A DNA stretch of 50,644 nucleotides, taken from assembly GCF_014192055.1 (NCBI RefSeq), contig NZ_JACHXM010000005.1, positions 221,077 through 271,720 of the forward strand, written 5' to 3'. A program made the position numbers and the translations under genes. The DNA is from Halomonas organivorans. GTDB lineage: Bacteria; Pseudomonadota; Gammaproteobacteria; Pseudomonadales; Halomonadaceae. This document shows positions 22,646 to 30,695 of the stretch, one piece after another. How positions within the stretch are numbered: the stretch's first letter is position 1; every line of letters starts with the position of its first letter. The notes below the pieces were generated by a model. It was not told where the DNA came from, made no database searches, and was given only the letters and a program-made list of their open reading frames with translations.

Positions 22646-23347
22646 ATGGCCGGATTCGACAAGCGAGTGAGTTCCTATGAAGAGGCGATGGACGGCATCG
22701 AGAGCGGCATGACCGTCATCGCCGGCGGCTTCGGGCTGTGCGGCATTCCCGAGAACCTGATCGGCGAGATCAAGCGCCGCGGCGTCAAGGACCTGACCAT
22801 CTATTCCAACAACTGCGGCGTCGACGGCTTCGGCCTGGGCCTGCTGCTGGAGGATCGTCAGATCTCGAGCATCCATGCGTCCTACGTGGGCGAGAACGCG
22901 CTGTTCGAGCAGCAGATGCTCGAGGGCGACATCGAGGTCGTGCTGACTCCCCAGGGCACCCTGGCCGAGAAGATGCGCGCCGGCGGTGCTGGCATTCCCG
23001 CCTTCTACACGGCCACCGGTTACGGCACCCCGATCGGCGAAGGCAAGGAAGTGCGCGTGTTCAATGGTCGCCACTACATCCTCGAGGAATCCGTGGTCGG
23101 CGACTTCGCCATCGTCAAGGGCTGGAAGGCCGACCGCTACGGCAACGTCGTCTATCGCGACACCGCGCAGAACTTCAATCCCCTGGCCGCCACCGCGGGC
23201 AAGATCACCGTGGTCGAGGTGGAAGAGATCGTCGAGCCCGGTGAGCTGCCCCCCGACCAGATCCACACCCCGGGCATCTACGTCGACCGCATCATCCAGG
23301 GCAGCTTCGAGAAGCGCATCGAGAAGCGCACCGTGCACCAGGGCTGA
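22646..23347 (+). CDS. scoA: 3-oxoacid CoA-transferase subunit A
   Basis: A 233-residue alpha subunit of succinyl-CoA:3-oxoacid CoA-transferase, moving CoA from succinyl-CoA to acetoacetate. The [13 protein letters not shown] segment near residue 28 is the CoA-transferase family I signature, and [12 protein letters not shown] and [15 protein letters not shown] are nearly invariant in ScoA. Length matches ScoA proteins (232-235 aa). Followed 115 bp later by the beta subunit on the same strand. It could be called AtoD-like, but the residues fit ScoA better. Confidence 0.94.
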   Translation: MAGFDKRVSSYEEAMDGIESGMTVIAGGFGLCGIPENLIGEIKRRGVKDLTIYSNNCGVDGFGLGLLLEDRQISSIHASYVGENALFEQQMLEGDIEVVLTPQGTLAEKMRAGGAGIPAFYTATGYGTPIGEGKEVRVFNGRHYILEESVVGDFAIVKGWKADRYGNVVYRDTAQNFNPLAATAGKITVVEVEEIVEPGELPPDQIHTPGIYVDRIIQGSFEKRIEKRTVHQG

Positions 23348-23462
23348 GCGCTTTTCTCCATCTCCCGGACGGGCGCTGCTGGCTGGCGCGAGAGGCGCTG
23401 GCACCGGCCTCGAGCAAGGCTCACGGGCGCCTATTCCTGACAAGATACAAGAGGCATCAACG

Positions 23463-24125
23463 ATGGCACTGACTCGCGAACAGATGGCAATGCGCGTGGC
23501 GCGCGAACTCGAGGACGGCTTCTACGTCAACCTGGGCATCGGTATCCCCACCCTGGTGGCCAACTACGTACCCGATGATATCGACGTCATGCTGCAGTCC
23601 GAGAACGGCCTGCTGGGCATGGGCCGCTTCCCCACCGAGGAAGAAGTCGACCCGGACATGATCAACGCCGGCAAGCAGACCGTCACCGCCCGGCCCGGTG
23701 CGGCGATCTTCTCCTCGGCGGAATCCTTCGCCATGATCCGCGGCGGCCACGTCGACCTGACCGTGCTGGGCGCCTTCGAGGTCGACCAGAACGGCAACAT
23801 CGCCTCCTGGATGATTCCGGGCAAGCTGATCAAGGGCATGGGCGGCGCCATGGACCTGGTGGCCGGGGCCGAGAACATCATCTGCACCATGACCCACGCC
23901 TCCAAGCACGGCGAATCCAAGCTGCTGGAGTCCTGCAACCTGCCGCTCACCGGTGCCGGCTGCATCAATCGCGTGCTCACCGACCTGGCCTACCTCGAGA
24001 TCAAGGACGGCGCCTTCATCCTCAAGGAGCGCGCCCCCGGCGTCTCCGTCGAGGAGATCAAGGAGAAGACCGCCGGCAAGCTGATCGTCCCCGAGCACGT
24101 GCCGGAGATGGTCTTCGCCGAGTAA
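23463..24125 (+). CDS. scoB: 3-oxoacid CoA-transferase subunit B
   Basis: A 220-residue beta subunit. The catalytic glutamate that forms the CoA thioester is in QSENGLLGMG, and VNLGIGIPTLVANYVP is the family signature. It pairs with ScoA in a heterotetramer that activates acetoacetate for thiolytic cleavage to acetyl-CoA. Start supported by an AGAGG ribosome site. A perfect 14-bp stem follows the stop, closing the scoAB unit. Confidence 0.94.
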   Translation: MALTREQMAMRVARELEDGFYVNLGIGIPTLVANYVPDDIDVMLQSENGLLGMGRFPTEEEVDPDMINAGKQTVTARPGAAIFSSAESFAMIRGGHVDLTVLGAFEVDQNGNIASWMIPGKLIKGMGGAMDLVAGAENIICTMTHASKHGESKLLESCNLPLTGAGCINRVLTDLAYLEIKDGAFILKERAPGVSVEEIKEKTAGKLIVPEHVPEMVFAE

Positions 24126-24161
24126 GGCGGCCGAGGCGGCTGCTTCTTACTGTGGCTTCCT

Positions 24162-24193
24162 ACGACGGCCCGGGCATTTGCCCGGGCCGTCGT
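24162..24193 (+). terminator. Terminator-like hairpin after scoB
   Basis: A perfect 14-bp stem (ACGACGGCCCGGGC and its complement) with an ATTT loop lies 36 bases after the scoB stop. There is no T tract, so termination may be partial or structure-driven. Confidence 0.65.
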
Positions 24194-24321
24194 CGTCGGG
24201 AGGACGAAACAAGGGAAGGGAAAACGCAGGCGGCGAACGGGGTGCCGAAAAACTGACCATTCCGAGTGTCCCGGCCAAGCCATGGGCCTCATGGTCGCTT
24301 GTGCCGGGGCGATGCACAGCG

Positions 24322-24330
24322 TTATCCACA
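24322..24330 (+). other. Perfect DnaA-box match
   Basis: TTATCCACA matches the E. coli DnaA consensus exactly and is followed by an inverted TGTGGAT half-site. Only one box is present in a non-origin context, so it is more likely a DnaA-responsive or chance site than part of oriC. Confidence 0.3.
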
Positions 24331-24354
24331 GATTTTGTGGATGGACGCGAGATG

Positions 24355-25122
24355 TCAGGTCAGCTCGCAGCGCGTGTGATGGGGCAGCAGCAGCTCCACG
24401 GCGCGTTCCTGGTTGGCGCTGACCTGCTTCTGGACCAGCGCCAGTCCGCCGAAGGTCAGGCGATGCTCGTCGCCGTCGGCAAACACCAGCCGTCGCGGCA
24501 GGCTGGGGAAAAAGCGGTAATCGAGCAGCGGGGAGATCGGCAGGATGCCGTGATGGCGATCGGCATTGCCGGCCATGCCCGACTCGGTGAGGGCGCCATC
24601 GAGGTGGGCGATGTCCTGGCCGATGCGGCTGCAGTCGAAGCCCGGATGGTGCAGCCGTGGGCCCATCGCCGCCAGCCAGCCGGCCAGCGGATGGGCCGCC
24701 GCCAGGGTCTGGTAGGTGGTCCAGGTCGGCATCGGCCAGGGCCGGCCGCGGCACAGCAGGTTCTGTCCGCGACAGTCGGCGGGAGAAGCCTTTGACACCA
24801 GCTGCTGCAGGCTCTCCCGCGGCCCGCGCGACAGAGTACCGAGCTGCAATTCGGCCAGCACCAGCCAGGCCCCGTCGTCGGGCGCCGCCAGCAGCGTGGC
24901 CAGCAGGCCGCGGTCGGCCATGGCATAGCGTTGCACCGGCCGGTAGCCGAAGCGCACCAGAGGTGGCAGCAAGGCCTCCATGGCCCAGGGGCCGTGATTG
25001 AGCGTCAACAGCGCCAGATACTCCGGCGACAGCTCTCTCGGCCACAGTCGCAGCCCGCCCAATTCCGGATGTTGATGGACATAGTCCAGCCAAAGCTGCT
25101 GGACGAACTCTTCCCGTTGCAT
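24355..25122 (-). CDS. DUF1338-like protein (2-oxoadipate dioxygenase/decarboxylase superfamily), divergent
   Basis: A 255-residue protein that I match only distantly to DUF1338/HGLS, whose members include YdcJ. Possible metal ligands are the His in TLNHGPWAMEALLPP and one of the two in RLHHPGFD. The ending VFADGDEHRLTFGGLALVQK recalls the family's ADG...PGGxxEF block, but the expected glutamate is replaced, so the canonical decarboxylase reaction is doubtful. Start supported by AGAGGG ten bases upstream. It sits downstream of grxA on the same strand, separated by a strong hairpin. Function unknown. Confidence 0.5.
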   Translation of the reverse strand: MQREEFVQQLWLDYVHQHPELGGLRLWPRELSPEYLALLTLNHGPWAMEALLPPLVRFGYRPVQRYAMADRGLLATLLAAPDDGAWLVLAELQLGTLSRGPRESLQQLVSKASPADCRGQNLLCRGRPWPMPTWTTYQTLAAAHPLAGWLAAMGPRLHHPGFDCSRIGQDIAHLDGALTESGMAGNADRHHGILPISPLLDYRFFPSLPRRLVFADGDEHRLTFGGLALVQKQVSANQERAVELLLPHHTRCELT

Positions 25123-25220
25123 CCTGCCTACCCTCTGTACGGTTCCCGTGCCCTGAGTGGCAGTGTAAGCGGCGGGGGTGTGGGCAGATTCAACGAGTGA
25201 GGAAATGAATCTCATGATGC

Positions 25221-25250
25221 ACGAAGGCCGCCCCGGAGGGCGGCCTTCGT
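25221..25250 (-). terminator. Terminator-like hairpin after grxA
   Basis: A perfect 12-bp stem ACGAAGGCCGCC / GGCGGCCTTCGT with a six-base loop lies 20 bases beyond the grxA stop. No T tract follows on the minus strand. Confidence 0.65.
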
Positions 25251-25269
25251 GGCACGGGTGGGCGGGTGC

Positions 25270-25545
25270 TTACTGGGCAGCCGCGGCCGGCAGCAGTTCC
25301 TGCTCACGCACATACTGGTCAAATTCGGTGAAGCCGCCGATGTGCGTCTGATCGGCGAAGATCTGCGGCACCGTCTCGACCGGCTTGCCGATGGTCTTCT
25401 CCATGTCGGCCTTGGTGATGCCTTCCTCGTGGATGTCCACGTAGCGGAAGCCCTGGATGGCATCGTGGCTCTCGAGCTTCTCGGCGAGGTCCTTGGCGCG
25501 AACGCAGAAGGGGCAGCCGGGACGACCGAAGATAACGACGAACAT
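25270..25545 (-). CDS. grxA: Glutaredoxin 1
   Basis: A 91-residue glutaredoxin very close to E. coli Grx1. The dithiol active site CPFC is at residues 11-14 in FGRPGCPFCVRAKDLAEKL, and the glutathione-binding block reads PVETVPQIFADQTHIGGFTEF. It reduces ribonucleotide reductase and protein disulfides with glutathione. Start supported by AAGGAGT seven bases upstream of ATG; the longer in-frame reading upstream is not glutaredoxin. Downstream of the IMPase gene on the same strand, but with its own spacer of about 190 bp. Confidence 0.95.
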   Translation of the reverse strand: MFVVIFGRPGCPFCVRAKDLAEKLESHDAIQGFRYVDIHEEGITKADMEKTIGKPVETVPQIFADQTHIGGFTEFDQYVREQELLPAAAAQ

Positions 25546-25733
25546 GCAATGACTCCTTGCATCGACGATGCATGATAAAAGGGGGGATAAAAACGGTCGC
25601 CATTGTGACCCAGGCGAGATCGTTTGGCCAATAGGCGTCGCCTGATGCCGCGATAACCCTCTGCTATAGCCCGCTGTTATACCCCCTGCCATGGCGTTCC
25701 CACCGGGCGCTCGGGCGCTCGGCGGGGCGCGCA

Positions 25734-26555
25734 TCAGACGCTGCCGTTGTCGCTGACGTCGGCGCGCCGCAGCAGCTGGGCGAGCGGGTCGTGGATGGCG
25801 GGGCTGGTGACCAGCAGGTTCTCGCCATACAGGTCCTCGGGAATGCCCCCCGGCACGGGATAGAGATGCCCGGTGCGCGCCCCCGCCTCACGGGCGACCA
25901 GCAGCCCGGCGGCCAGGTCCCAGGGCGAGACGCTCTCGTAGTAGGCGTCCAGGCGACCGCAGGCCACCGCGCACAGGTCGAGGGCCGCGGAGCCGGCGCG
26001 GCGCACGTCCTGGCAGTGGGTCAGCACGGCGGTCAGGCGGCGCATCAGCGGCGGGCGGCTGTCCTGGCGATAGGGAAAGCCGGTGCCGACCAGGCTGTGT
26101 GTGAGGCTTCGTGCGTCGCTGACGTGGATCGGCTCACCGTTGCGCCAGGCGCCGCGCCCGGCCAGCGCCGTGAAGGTTTCGCCGAGGAAGGGGGCGTGGA
26201 CCACGCCGACACGCAGCTGTCCACCGCTGGCCCAGCCGATGGAGACCGCCACATGGTGCAGCCCGTGGGCGAAATTGACGGTGCCGTCGATGGGGTCCAC
26301 CACCCACAGCGCATGGGGCTTCTCCAGCGCCTCGCGGTCGGGGGCCAGCTCTTCGCTGAGCCGCGACTCGTCGGGAAAGCTCGCCTGGAGGCGTTCACTG
26401 ATGTAGGTATCGACCTCCACGTCGACATCGGTGACCAACTCCTGGCCGTGCTTGTAGCGATGATCGAAGCCGCCTTCCTCGCGGGCCTCGACGATCAGCC
26501 GGCCGGCGTGGGTGGCGATGTCGACGGCAATTTCCAGGCGCTGTTCGGGGGACAT
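25734..26555 (-). CDS. Inositol monophosphatase family protein (SuhB-like)
   Basis: A 273-residue Mg2+-dependent, Li+-sensitive-type phosphatase. Metal-binding motif 1 is WVVDPIDGTVNFAHG, motif 2 is SPWDLAAGLLVAREAGA, and the upstream LSEELAPD supplies the first metal glutamate. It could act on inositol-1-phosphate, glycerol-phosphates or, like SuhB, partly as an RNA-polymerase cofactor. CysQ elsewhere in the window belongs to the same superfamily but is clearly distinct. Divergent from a HybE-domain gene. Confidence 0.9.
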   Translation of the reverse strand: MSPEQRLEIAVDIATHAGRLIVEAREEGGFDHRYKHGQELVTDVDVEVDTYISERLQASFPDESRLSEELAPDREALEKPHALWVVDPIDGTVNFAHGLHHVAVSIGWASGGQLRVGVVHAPFLGETFTALAGRGAWRNGEPIHVSDARSLTHSLVGTGFPYRQDSRPPLMRRLTAVLTHCQDVRRAGSAALDLCAVACGRLDAYYESVSPWDLAAGLLVAREAGARTGHLYPVPGGIPEDLYGENLLVTSPAIHDPLAQLLRRADVSDNGSV

Positions 26556-26663
26556 GGCGGCTCCTCTGGGTGAACGAACGCCTCCATGCTAGCAGGCCCT
26601 CCGTCCCATGCCGAACCCCGCCGTGGCGGTTATACTGGCGGCTTCGTCGCTCACGGAGGCAGG

Positions 26664-27092
26664 ATGCAGGCACTCACGGCCGATCAGTACGACCGCCTGG
26701 CATGGCTGGCGAAGGCCTGGCAGCGCGAACACCTCGTGGCAGCCAAGGCCGAGCCCCACTTCAATCCGCGCCTGGGCGTGGACGCGCTGTGTTTCCAGCC
26801 CTGGACGACGGATCAAGGCCACCACGGCCTGCTGGGCGCCCTCATCACGCCCGTCTCGCTGTCGCTGGCATGGGTGCCGGACGACGCCGAACGGCCCGCC
26901 CAGGCACCCGGTGAACACCTGGTGCTGGCGCTGCCCTCCGGCCGCTATCCCTTCCACGCCGAACGGCTCGGCGACAACATGCGGCTGTGGCACTGCCCGC
27001 TGCTCGACGACCTCTCCGATCTCGAGTCACTGGCCCACGGCAGCCGGCTGGCCCAGCGGCTGATGGAGCAGGTGATGGAGGGTGAAGACTGA
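26664..27092 (+). CDS. HybE/HupJ-domain protein ([NiFe]-hydrogenase assembly chaperone-like)
   Basis: A 142-residue cytoplasmic protein. The central pattern NPRLGVDALCFQPW, then LLGALITPVSLSLAWVP and LPSGRYPFHAE, is the HybE-domain layout I know from hydrogenase assembly chaperones. GGAGG lies five bases before the ATG. No hydrogenase or Ni-metallocenter gene is in the window, so here it may be a stand-alone member with another client. Right after the stop the spacer turns into a 20-copy heptamer repeat. Confidence 0.6.
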   Translation: MQALTADQYDRLAWLAKAWQREHLVAAKAEPHFNPRLGVDALCFQPWTTDQGHHGLLGALITPVSLSLAWVPDDAERPAQAPGEHLVLALPSGRYPFHAERLGDNMRLWHCPLLDDLSDLESLAHGSRLAQRLMEQVMEGED

Positions 27093-27110
27093 AGAAGGGA
27101 AGAGGGAAGG

Positions 27111-27250
27111 AGCCCGCAGCCCGAAGCCCGCAGCCCGAAGCCCGAAGCCCGCAGCCCGCAGCCCGCAGCCCGCAGCCCGCAGCCCGAAGCCCGAAGCCCG
27201 AAGCCCGAAGCCCGAAGCCCGAAGCCCGAAGCCCGCAGCCCGAAGCCCGA
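27111..27250. repeat. AGCCCGM heptamer repeat, 20 tandem copies
   Basis: Exactly 140 bases of AGCCCG followed by C or A, repeated 20 times with mixed use of the two variants. It begins 18 bases after the HybE-like stop codon. Copy number could change by slipped-strand mispairing. Confidence 0.97.
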
Positions 27251-27301
27251 AGCCACACCGTCTTCTGGTGCACTGCGGCAAAGGCTCATATGCTGGAGGC
27301 A

Positions 27302-27329
27302 CACTCACCACTCACCACTCACCACTCAC
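27302..27329. repeat. CACTCAC heptamer repeat, 4 copies
   Basis: Four tandem CACTCAC units directly upstream of the bdhA ribosome site; the same heptamer occurs three times at 1274-1294. Confidence 0.92.
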
Positions 27330-27360
27330 CACCAGCCACGATCCGGAGCGAGGAGATACC

Positions 27361-28131
27361 ATGACCGTCCAGACAACTAGCCCACGCGTCGCGCTGGTCA
27401 CCGGCACCAGCAGCGGGATCGGCGAGGCCGTCGTACGCCACTTCTGCGAACTGGGGCATCAGGTCCTGGCCGTGGACTTCAATCCCGACGGGAAGGACGT
27501 CGCGGAACGTGCCGGGGCCGCCTTCTTCCAGGCCGACCTGACCGATGGCGAGGCCTGCAAGGCGGCGGTGGCCGATGCCCTGAAGCGCTTCGGCCGGCTC
27601 GATATCCTGGTCAACAACGCCGGCATCCAGCACGTCTCGCCGATCGAAGACTTTCCCGAACAGCAGTGGCGGCGAATCATCGACCTGATGCTGACCGCGC
27701 CGTTCCTGCTCACCCAGGCCGCCTGGCCATCGATGCGCGAAGCCGGCTGGGGGCGCATCGTCAATATCGCCTCGGTGCATGCCCAGGTCGCCTCGCCGGG
27801 CAAGGCCGCCTACATCAGTGCCAAGCACGGGCTGATCGGCCTGACCAAGACCGCCGCGCTGGAAGGCGGCTCCCAGGGCATCACCGCCAACGCCCTGTGC
27901 CCGGCCTACGTGAAGACGCCGCTGGTCGACAACCAGATCGCCGACCAGGCCAAGCTGCACGGCATGGAAGAGCAGGAAGTGATCGAGCAGATCATGCTCA
28001 AGAACGCCGCCGTCAAGCGACTCATCGACCCCGGCGAAGTCGCCTCGCTGGTCGGCTACCTCGCCTCCGACGCCGCCGGCGCTGTCACCGGCGCCAGCTG
28101 GAACATCGATCTGGGGTGGACGGCGCAGTAG
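27361..28131 (+). CDS. bdhA: D-3-hydroxybutyrate dehydrogenase
   Basis: A 256-residue classical short-chain dehydrogenase oxidising D-3-hydroxybutyrate to acetoacetate with NAD+. The cofactor loop is TGTSSGIGEA; catalytic residues are S138, Y151 and K155 (YISAKHG). The segments AYISAKHGLIGLTKTAALE and NALCPAYVKTPLVDNQI are typical of bacterial BDH. The GAGGAGA ribosome site sets the ATG; upstream in-frame sequence is repeat. It supplies substrate for AacS and ScoAB, completing a route from storage-polymer monomer to acetoacetyl-CoA. Confidence 0.92.
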   Translation: MTVQTTSPRVALVTGTSSGIGEAVVRHFCELGHQVLAVDFNPDGKDVAERAGAAFFQADLTDGEACKAAVADALKRFGRLDILVNNAGIQHVSPIEDFPEQQWRRIIDLMLTAPFLLTQAAWPSMREAGWGRIVNIASVHAQVASPGKAAYISAKHGLIGLTKTAALEGGSQGITANALCPAYVKTPLVDNQIADQAKLHGMEEQEVIEQIMLKNAAVKRLIDPGEVASLVGYLASDAAGAVTGASWNIDLGWTAQ

Positions 28132-28139
28132 CCCGGCTT

Positions 28140-28364
28140 CACCGGCTTAAGCTTGAAGAGCCGGGCTTCGCCCGGAGCTGGAAGCTGGAAGAAAACCCGG
28201 CCGGGCTTCGCCCGGAGCTTGAAGTCATAAGCTTGAAGCTGGAAGAAAACCCTTGACCCGATGATGGCGGGGTTCATGCTGCCTTCCAGCTTCCAGCTTC
28301 CAGCTTCCAGCTTCCAGCTTCCAGCTTCCAGCTTCCAGCTTCCAGCTTCCAGCTTCCAGCTTCC
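28140..28364. repeat. Inverted-repeat spacer ending in 11 AGCTTCC heptamers
   Basis: The left part holds AGCTTGAAG / GCTGGAAG words and two GCCGGGCTTCGCCCGG hairpins. The right part is AGCTTCC repeated 11 times without interruption (28288-28364). The two halves are complementary in kind, so the convergent bdhA and response-regulator transcripts could end in long hairpins. The core around 28250-28287 recurs at 50550-50586. Confidence 0.92.
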
Positions 28365-28379
28365 GGCAAAGCCGCCGCT

Positions 28380-28919
28380 TCAGCGCCTCACCGGCCTCTT
28401 CTGCAGCTTGCGCTGCAGCGTGCGGCGGTGCATGCCGAGCGCTCGGGCGGTGGCGGAGATGTTGCCGTCGTGCTCCTGGAGCACCTTCTGGATGTGTTCC
28501 CAGGTCAGGCGGTTGATCGATGGCGGGTGCTCGGCGACTTCGGCCTCGGGGTCGCCTTCCTCACGGGAGAGGGCGGTCAGCACCTCGTCGGCGTCTGCCG
28601 GCTTGCACAGGTAGTTCACCGCGCCGAGCTTGATGGCTTCCACCGCCGTGGCGATGCTCGAGTAGCCGGTCAGCACCACCACGCGGCAGTCCGGCACCAG
28701 CGCCAGCAGCTCGGGCAGCAGCTTGAGGCCTGACTCCTGCTCCAGCTTGAGGTCCAGGGTGGCCATGGTCGGGCGGTGCTGACGCGCCAGCGACAACGCC
28801 TGGGCCGCATCGTGGGCCACCAGCGCATCGAAGCCCCGCCGGCTCATGGCGCGATGCAGCACGTGGCAGAACATCTCGTCGTCGTCGATGATCAGCAGGC
28901 GTTCGGCAGTCTCTTGCAT
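28380..28919 (-). CDS. Response regulator of the RegA/PrrA/ActR family
   Basis: A 179-residue regulator. The receiver domain has the acidic pocket D12-D14, phospho-acceptor D56 (ATLDLKLEQ), T84 and K106 (YLCKPAD). The short C-terminal domain is a Fis-type helix-turn-helix ending in LGMHRRTLQRKLQKRP, nearly the invariant RegA recognition helix. RegA-type proteins control respiration and redox-balanced metabolism. It is downstream of its sensor kinase with only a 19-base gap. The gene ends next to a heptamer array. Confidence 0.93.
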   Translation of the reverse strand: MQETAERLLIIDDDEMFCHVLHRAMSRRGFDALVAHDAAQALSLARQHRPTMATLDLKLEQESGLKLLPELLALVPDCRVVVLTGYSSIATAVEAIKLGAVNYLCKPADADEVLTALSREEGDPEAEVAEHPPSINRLTWEHIQKVLQEHDGNISATARALGMHRRTLQRKLQKRPVRR

Positions 28920-28938
28920 GGCATCCTCGCGGGTCGTG

Positions 28939-30210
28939 TCAGTTGGCGGCGGCGCTGCGAGGCAGTGTCACCTCGGTCAGGGTCCCGCCCTCGGGATGAT
29001 TGTACAGTCTCACTCCGCCGCCGAAGCGGTTGATGGTGGCGTGGGTCAGGAACAGGCCGATCCCCAACCCCTTGCTCTTGGTGGAAACGAAGGTCTCGCC
29101 GAGCTGGTCGGCAATGGTCAGCGAGACCCCGGGGCCGTGGTCGCGGATGTCGATCACCACCTCATCGGGGTTCCAGTCGAGCTGGATCATGATGTCGTTC
29201 GGGTTGGCGTCGGCGGCGTTGTTGAGCAGGTTGGTCAGCGCCTGGGCGAGGGTGGTGTCCACCGCCAGGCGCGGGGTGCCGCGGCGTCCGGTCACCTCGA
29301 GCCGGTAGCCGACATCGGGGCGCAACACCAGCCAGCGCTGTACCACCTCGGCCAACCACTCCTGGGCATCGCGGATCTCGGGGCGCGCCATGCGCCGCCG
29401 ATCGGCGTTGTCCACCAGATGCCTCAGCCGCGACTTGCAGGTGTCGACCTGCTCGCGCAGCAGGTCGATGTCCTTCTCCAGCAGCTCGTTGCCCTTGGCA
29501 TCCTCACGCATCTCCTTGAGCAGCACCGCCATGGTCGACAGCGGAGTGCCCAGCTCGTGGGCGGTACCAGCGGCCTGGGTGGCCACCGCCAGCACCTGCT
29601 CATTGCGCAGCACCGCCTCGCGGGTCCGCGACAGGGCCTGTTCGCGGCCGCGCAGGGCGCGGGCCATCTTGAAAATGAAGAAGGTCACCAGGCCCGCAGA
29701 GAGCGCAAAGTTCATCCAAACGCCCAGGATATGCAGGCTGATGCCGTCCTGGAGATGGGGCATGCCGAGCTGCGGCACCGGGTGATAGAAGAACATCAGG
29801 AAGCTGGTGCCGGCCAGGCCGGCGGCGGCCACGCCCCAGGCATAGCGCCAGGGCAGGGTCGCGGCAGCGATGGTCACCGGCACCAGATAGTAGTTGATGA
29901 ACGGATTGGTGGCGCCGCCGGTAAAGTAGAACAGCAGGGTCAAGCCGGCCATGTCGGCCAGCAGGTGCGCCAGGTATTCGCGATGGGTGACGTCCCGCGG
30001 GCGGCCCAGCCGCCACCAGGTCCCGATGTTGATCAGCGCCATCACCACGATCACCGCGCCCACCGCGGGCAGGTCAAGCTCGAAGCCGAGCCCCTGCACG
30101 CCGATGACGATGCCGGCCAGAAAGCCGGTCCAGGTAATGCCGCGCACGATGGTCAGGCGCACCATGTTGCGGTTGGGGGTGGACAACGGCAGGGGCAGGG
30201 CGGCTTGCAT
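28939..30210 (-). CDS. Redox sensor histidine kinase of the RegB/PrrB/ActS family
   Basis: A 423-residue inner-membrane kinase with about six membrane segments in residues 18-182. The quinone-site heptad GGATNPF is at 98-104. The H-box is AAGTAHELGTPLSTM with H218 as phospho-acceptor, and C258 sits in the dimerisation region where RegB carries its redox-active cysteine. The ATPase domain has NLLNNAADA, DHGPG and GLGIGLFLTHA. Start supported by GGAG five bases before ATG; the longer in-frame reading runs into a REP array. It signals to the adjacent response regulator. Confidence 0.93.
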   Translation of the reverse strand: MQAALPLPLSTPNRNMVRLTIVRGITWTGFLAGIVIGVQGLGFELDLPAVGAVIVVMALINIGTWWRLGRPRDVTHREYLAHLLADMAGLTLLFYFTGGATNPFINYYLVPVTIAAATLPWRYAWGVAAAGLAGTSFLMFFYHPVPQLGMPHLQDGISLHILGVWMNFALSAGLVTFFIFKMARALRGREQALSRTREAVLRNEQVLAVATQAAGTAHELGTPLSTMAVLLKEMREDAKGNELLEKDIDLLREQVDTCKSRLRHLVDNADRRRMARPEIRDAQEWLAEVVQRWLVLRPDVGYRLEVTGRRGTPRLAVDTTLAQALTNLLNNAADANPNDIMIQLDWNPDEVVIDIRDHGPGVSLTIADQLGETFVSTKSKGLGIGLFLTHATINRFGGGVRLYNHPEGGTLTEVTLPRSAAAN

Positions 30211-30311
30211 GGGCACTCCACGAGACAGGGGCTGGTCGATGATAACCGATCCCCGGGGTCGCCCGTCGCCCCGCGGCGATCTGTCGCCCGGCGCGTCGCG
30301 CACTGGACCCT

Positions 30312-30630
30312 CGCGCAGCAAGCTGCGCTCCCACGAACACCTGGCTGGTGGCACTCAAGCCCTGTGGGAGTGCTCTTCGTGGGAGTGCTCTTTAGATCCG
30401 GTCCGACGCATCGGCGAATGGTGCCGCCAGGCGCCTGGGGCTTGCCACCAAATCGCGCAGCAAGCTGCGCTTCCACGAAAACCTGTTCGGTGGCACTCAA
30501 GCCCTGTGGTAGCGCCCTTCGTGGGAGTGCTCTTTAGAGCACGAATGGCGCCGCGAGGCGCCTGGGGCTTGCCACCGAATCGCGCAGAAGATCCACGCTC
30601 CCATGAAAGCCTATCTGGTGGCTCCGACTT
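30312..30630. repeat. REP array 2a, upstream of the RAYT gene
   Basis: Two to three units with direct REPs of the GGAG-TGCTCTTTAGAGCA type and inverted REPs CGCAGCAAGCTGCG-CTCCCAC, together with CCGGTCCGACGC and GGCGCC elements. It lies between the divergent sensor kinase and the REP-associated transposase. Confidence 0.9.
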
Positions 30631-30695
30631 GCATGGCGCGAGGATCCTCTGCAGCTGCTAGGGTGGATGGAGGTCACAAGAAGTGAACTTTCATC

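Noticed and set aside
24322..24345. Chromosomal replication origin
   Set aside because: Only one perfect DnaA box and one half-site; no cluster, A+T-rich unwinding region, dnaA, dnaN or gidA nearby.
25734..26555. Calling the inositol-monophosphatase gene a second cysQ
   Set aside because: It lacks the CysQ block DPLDGTKEF and has the SuhB-like DPIDGTVNF instead; the true cysQ is at 42719-43555.
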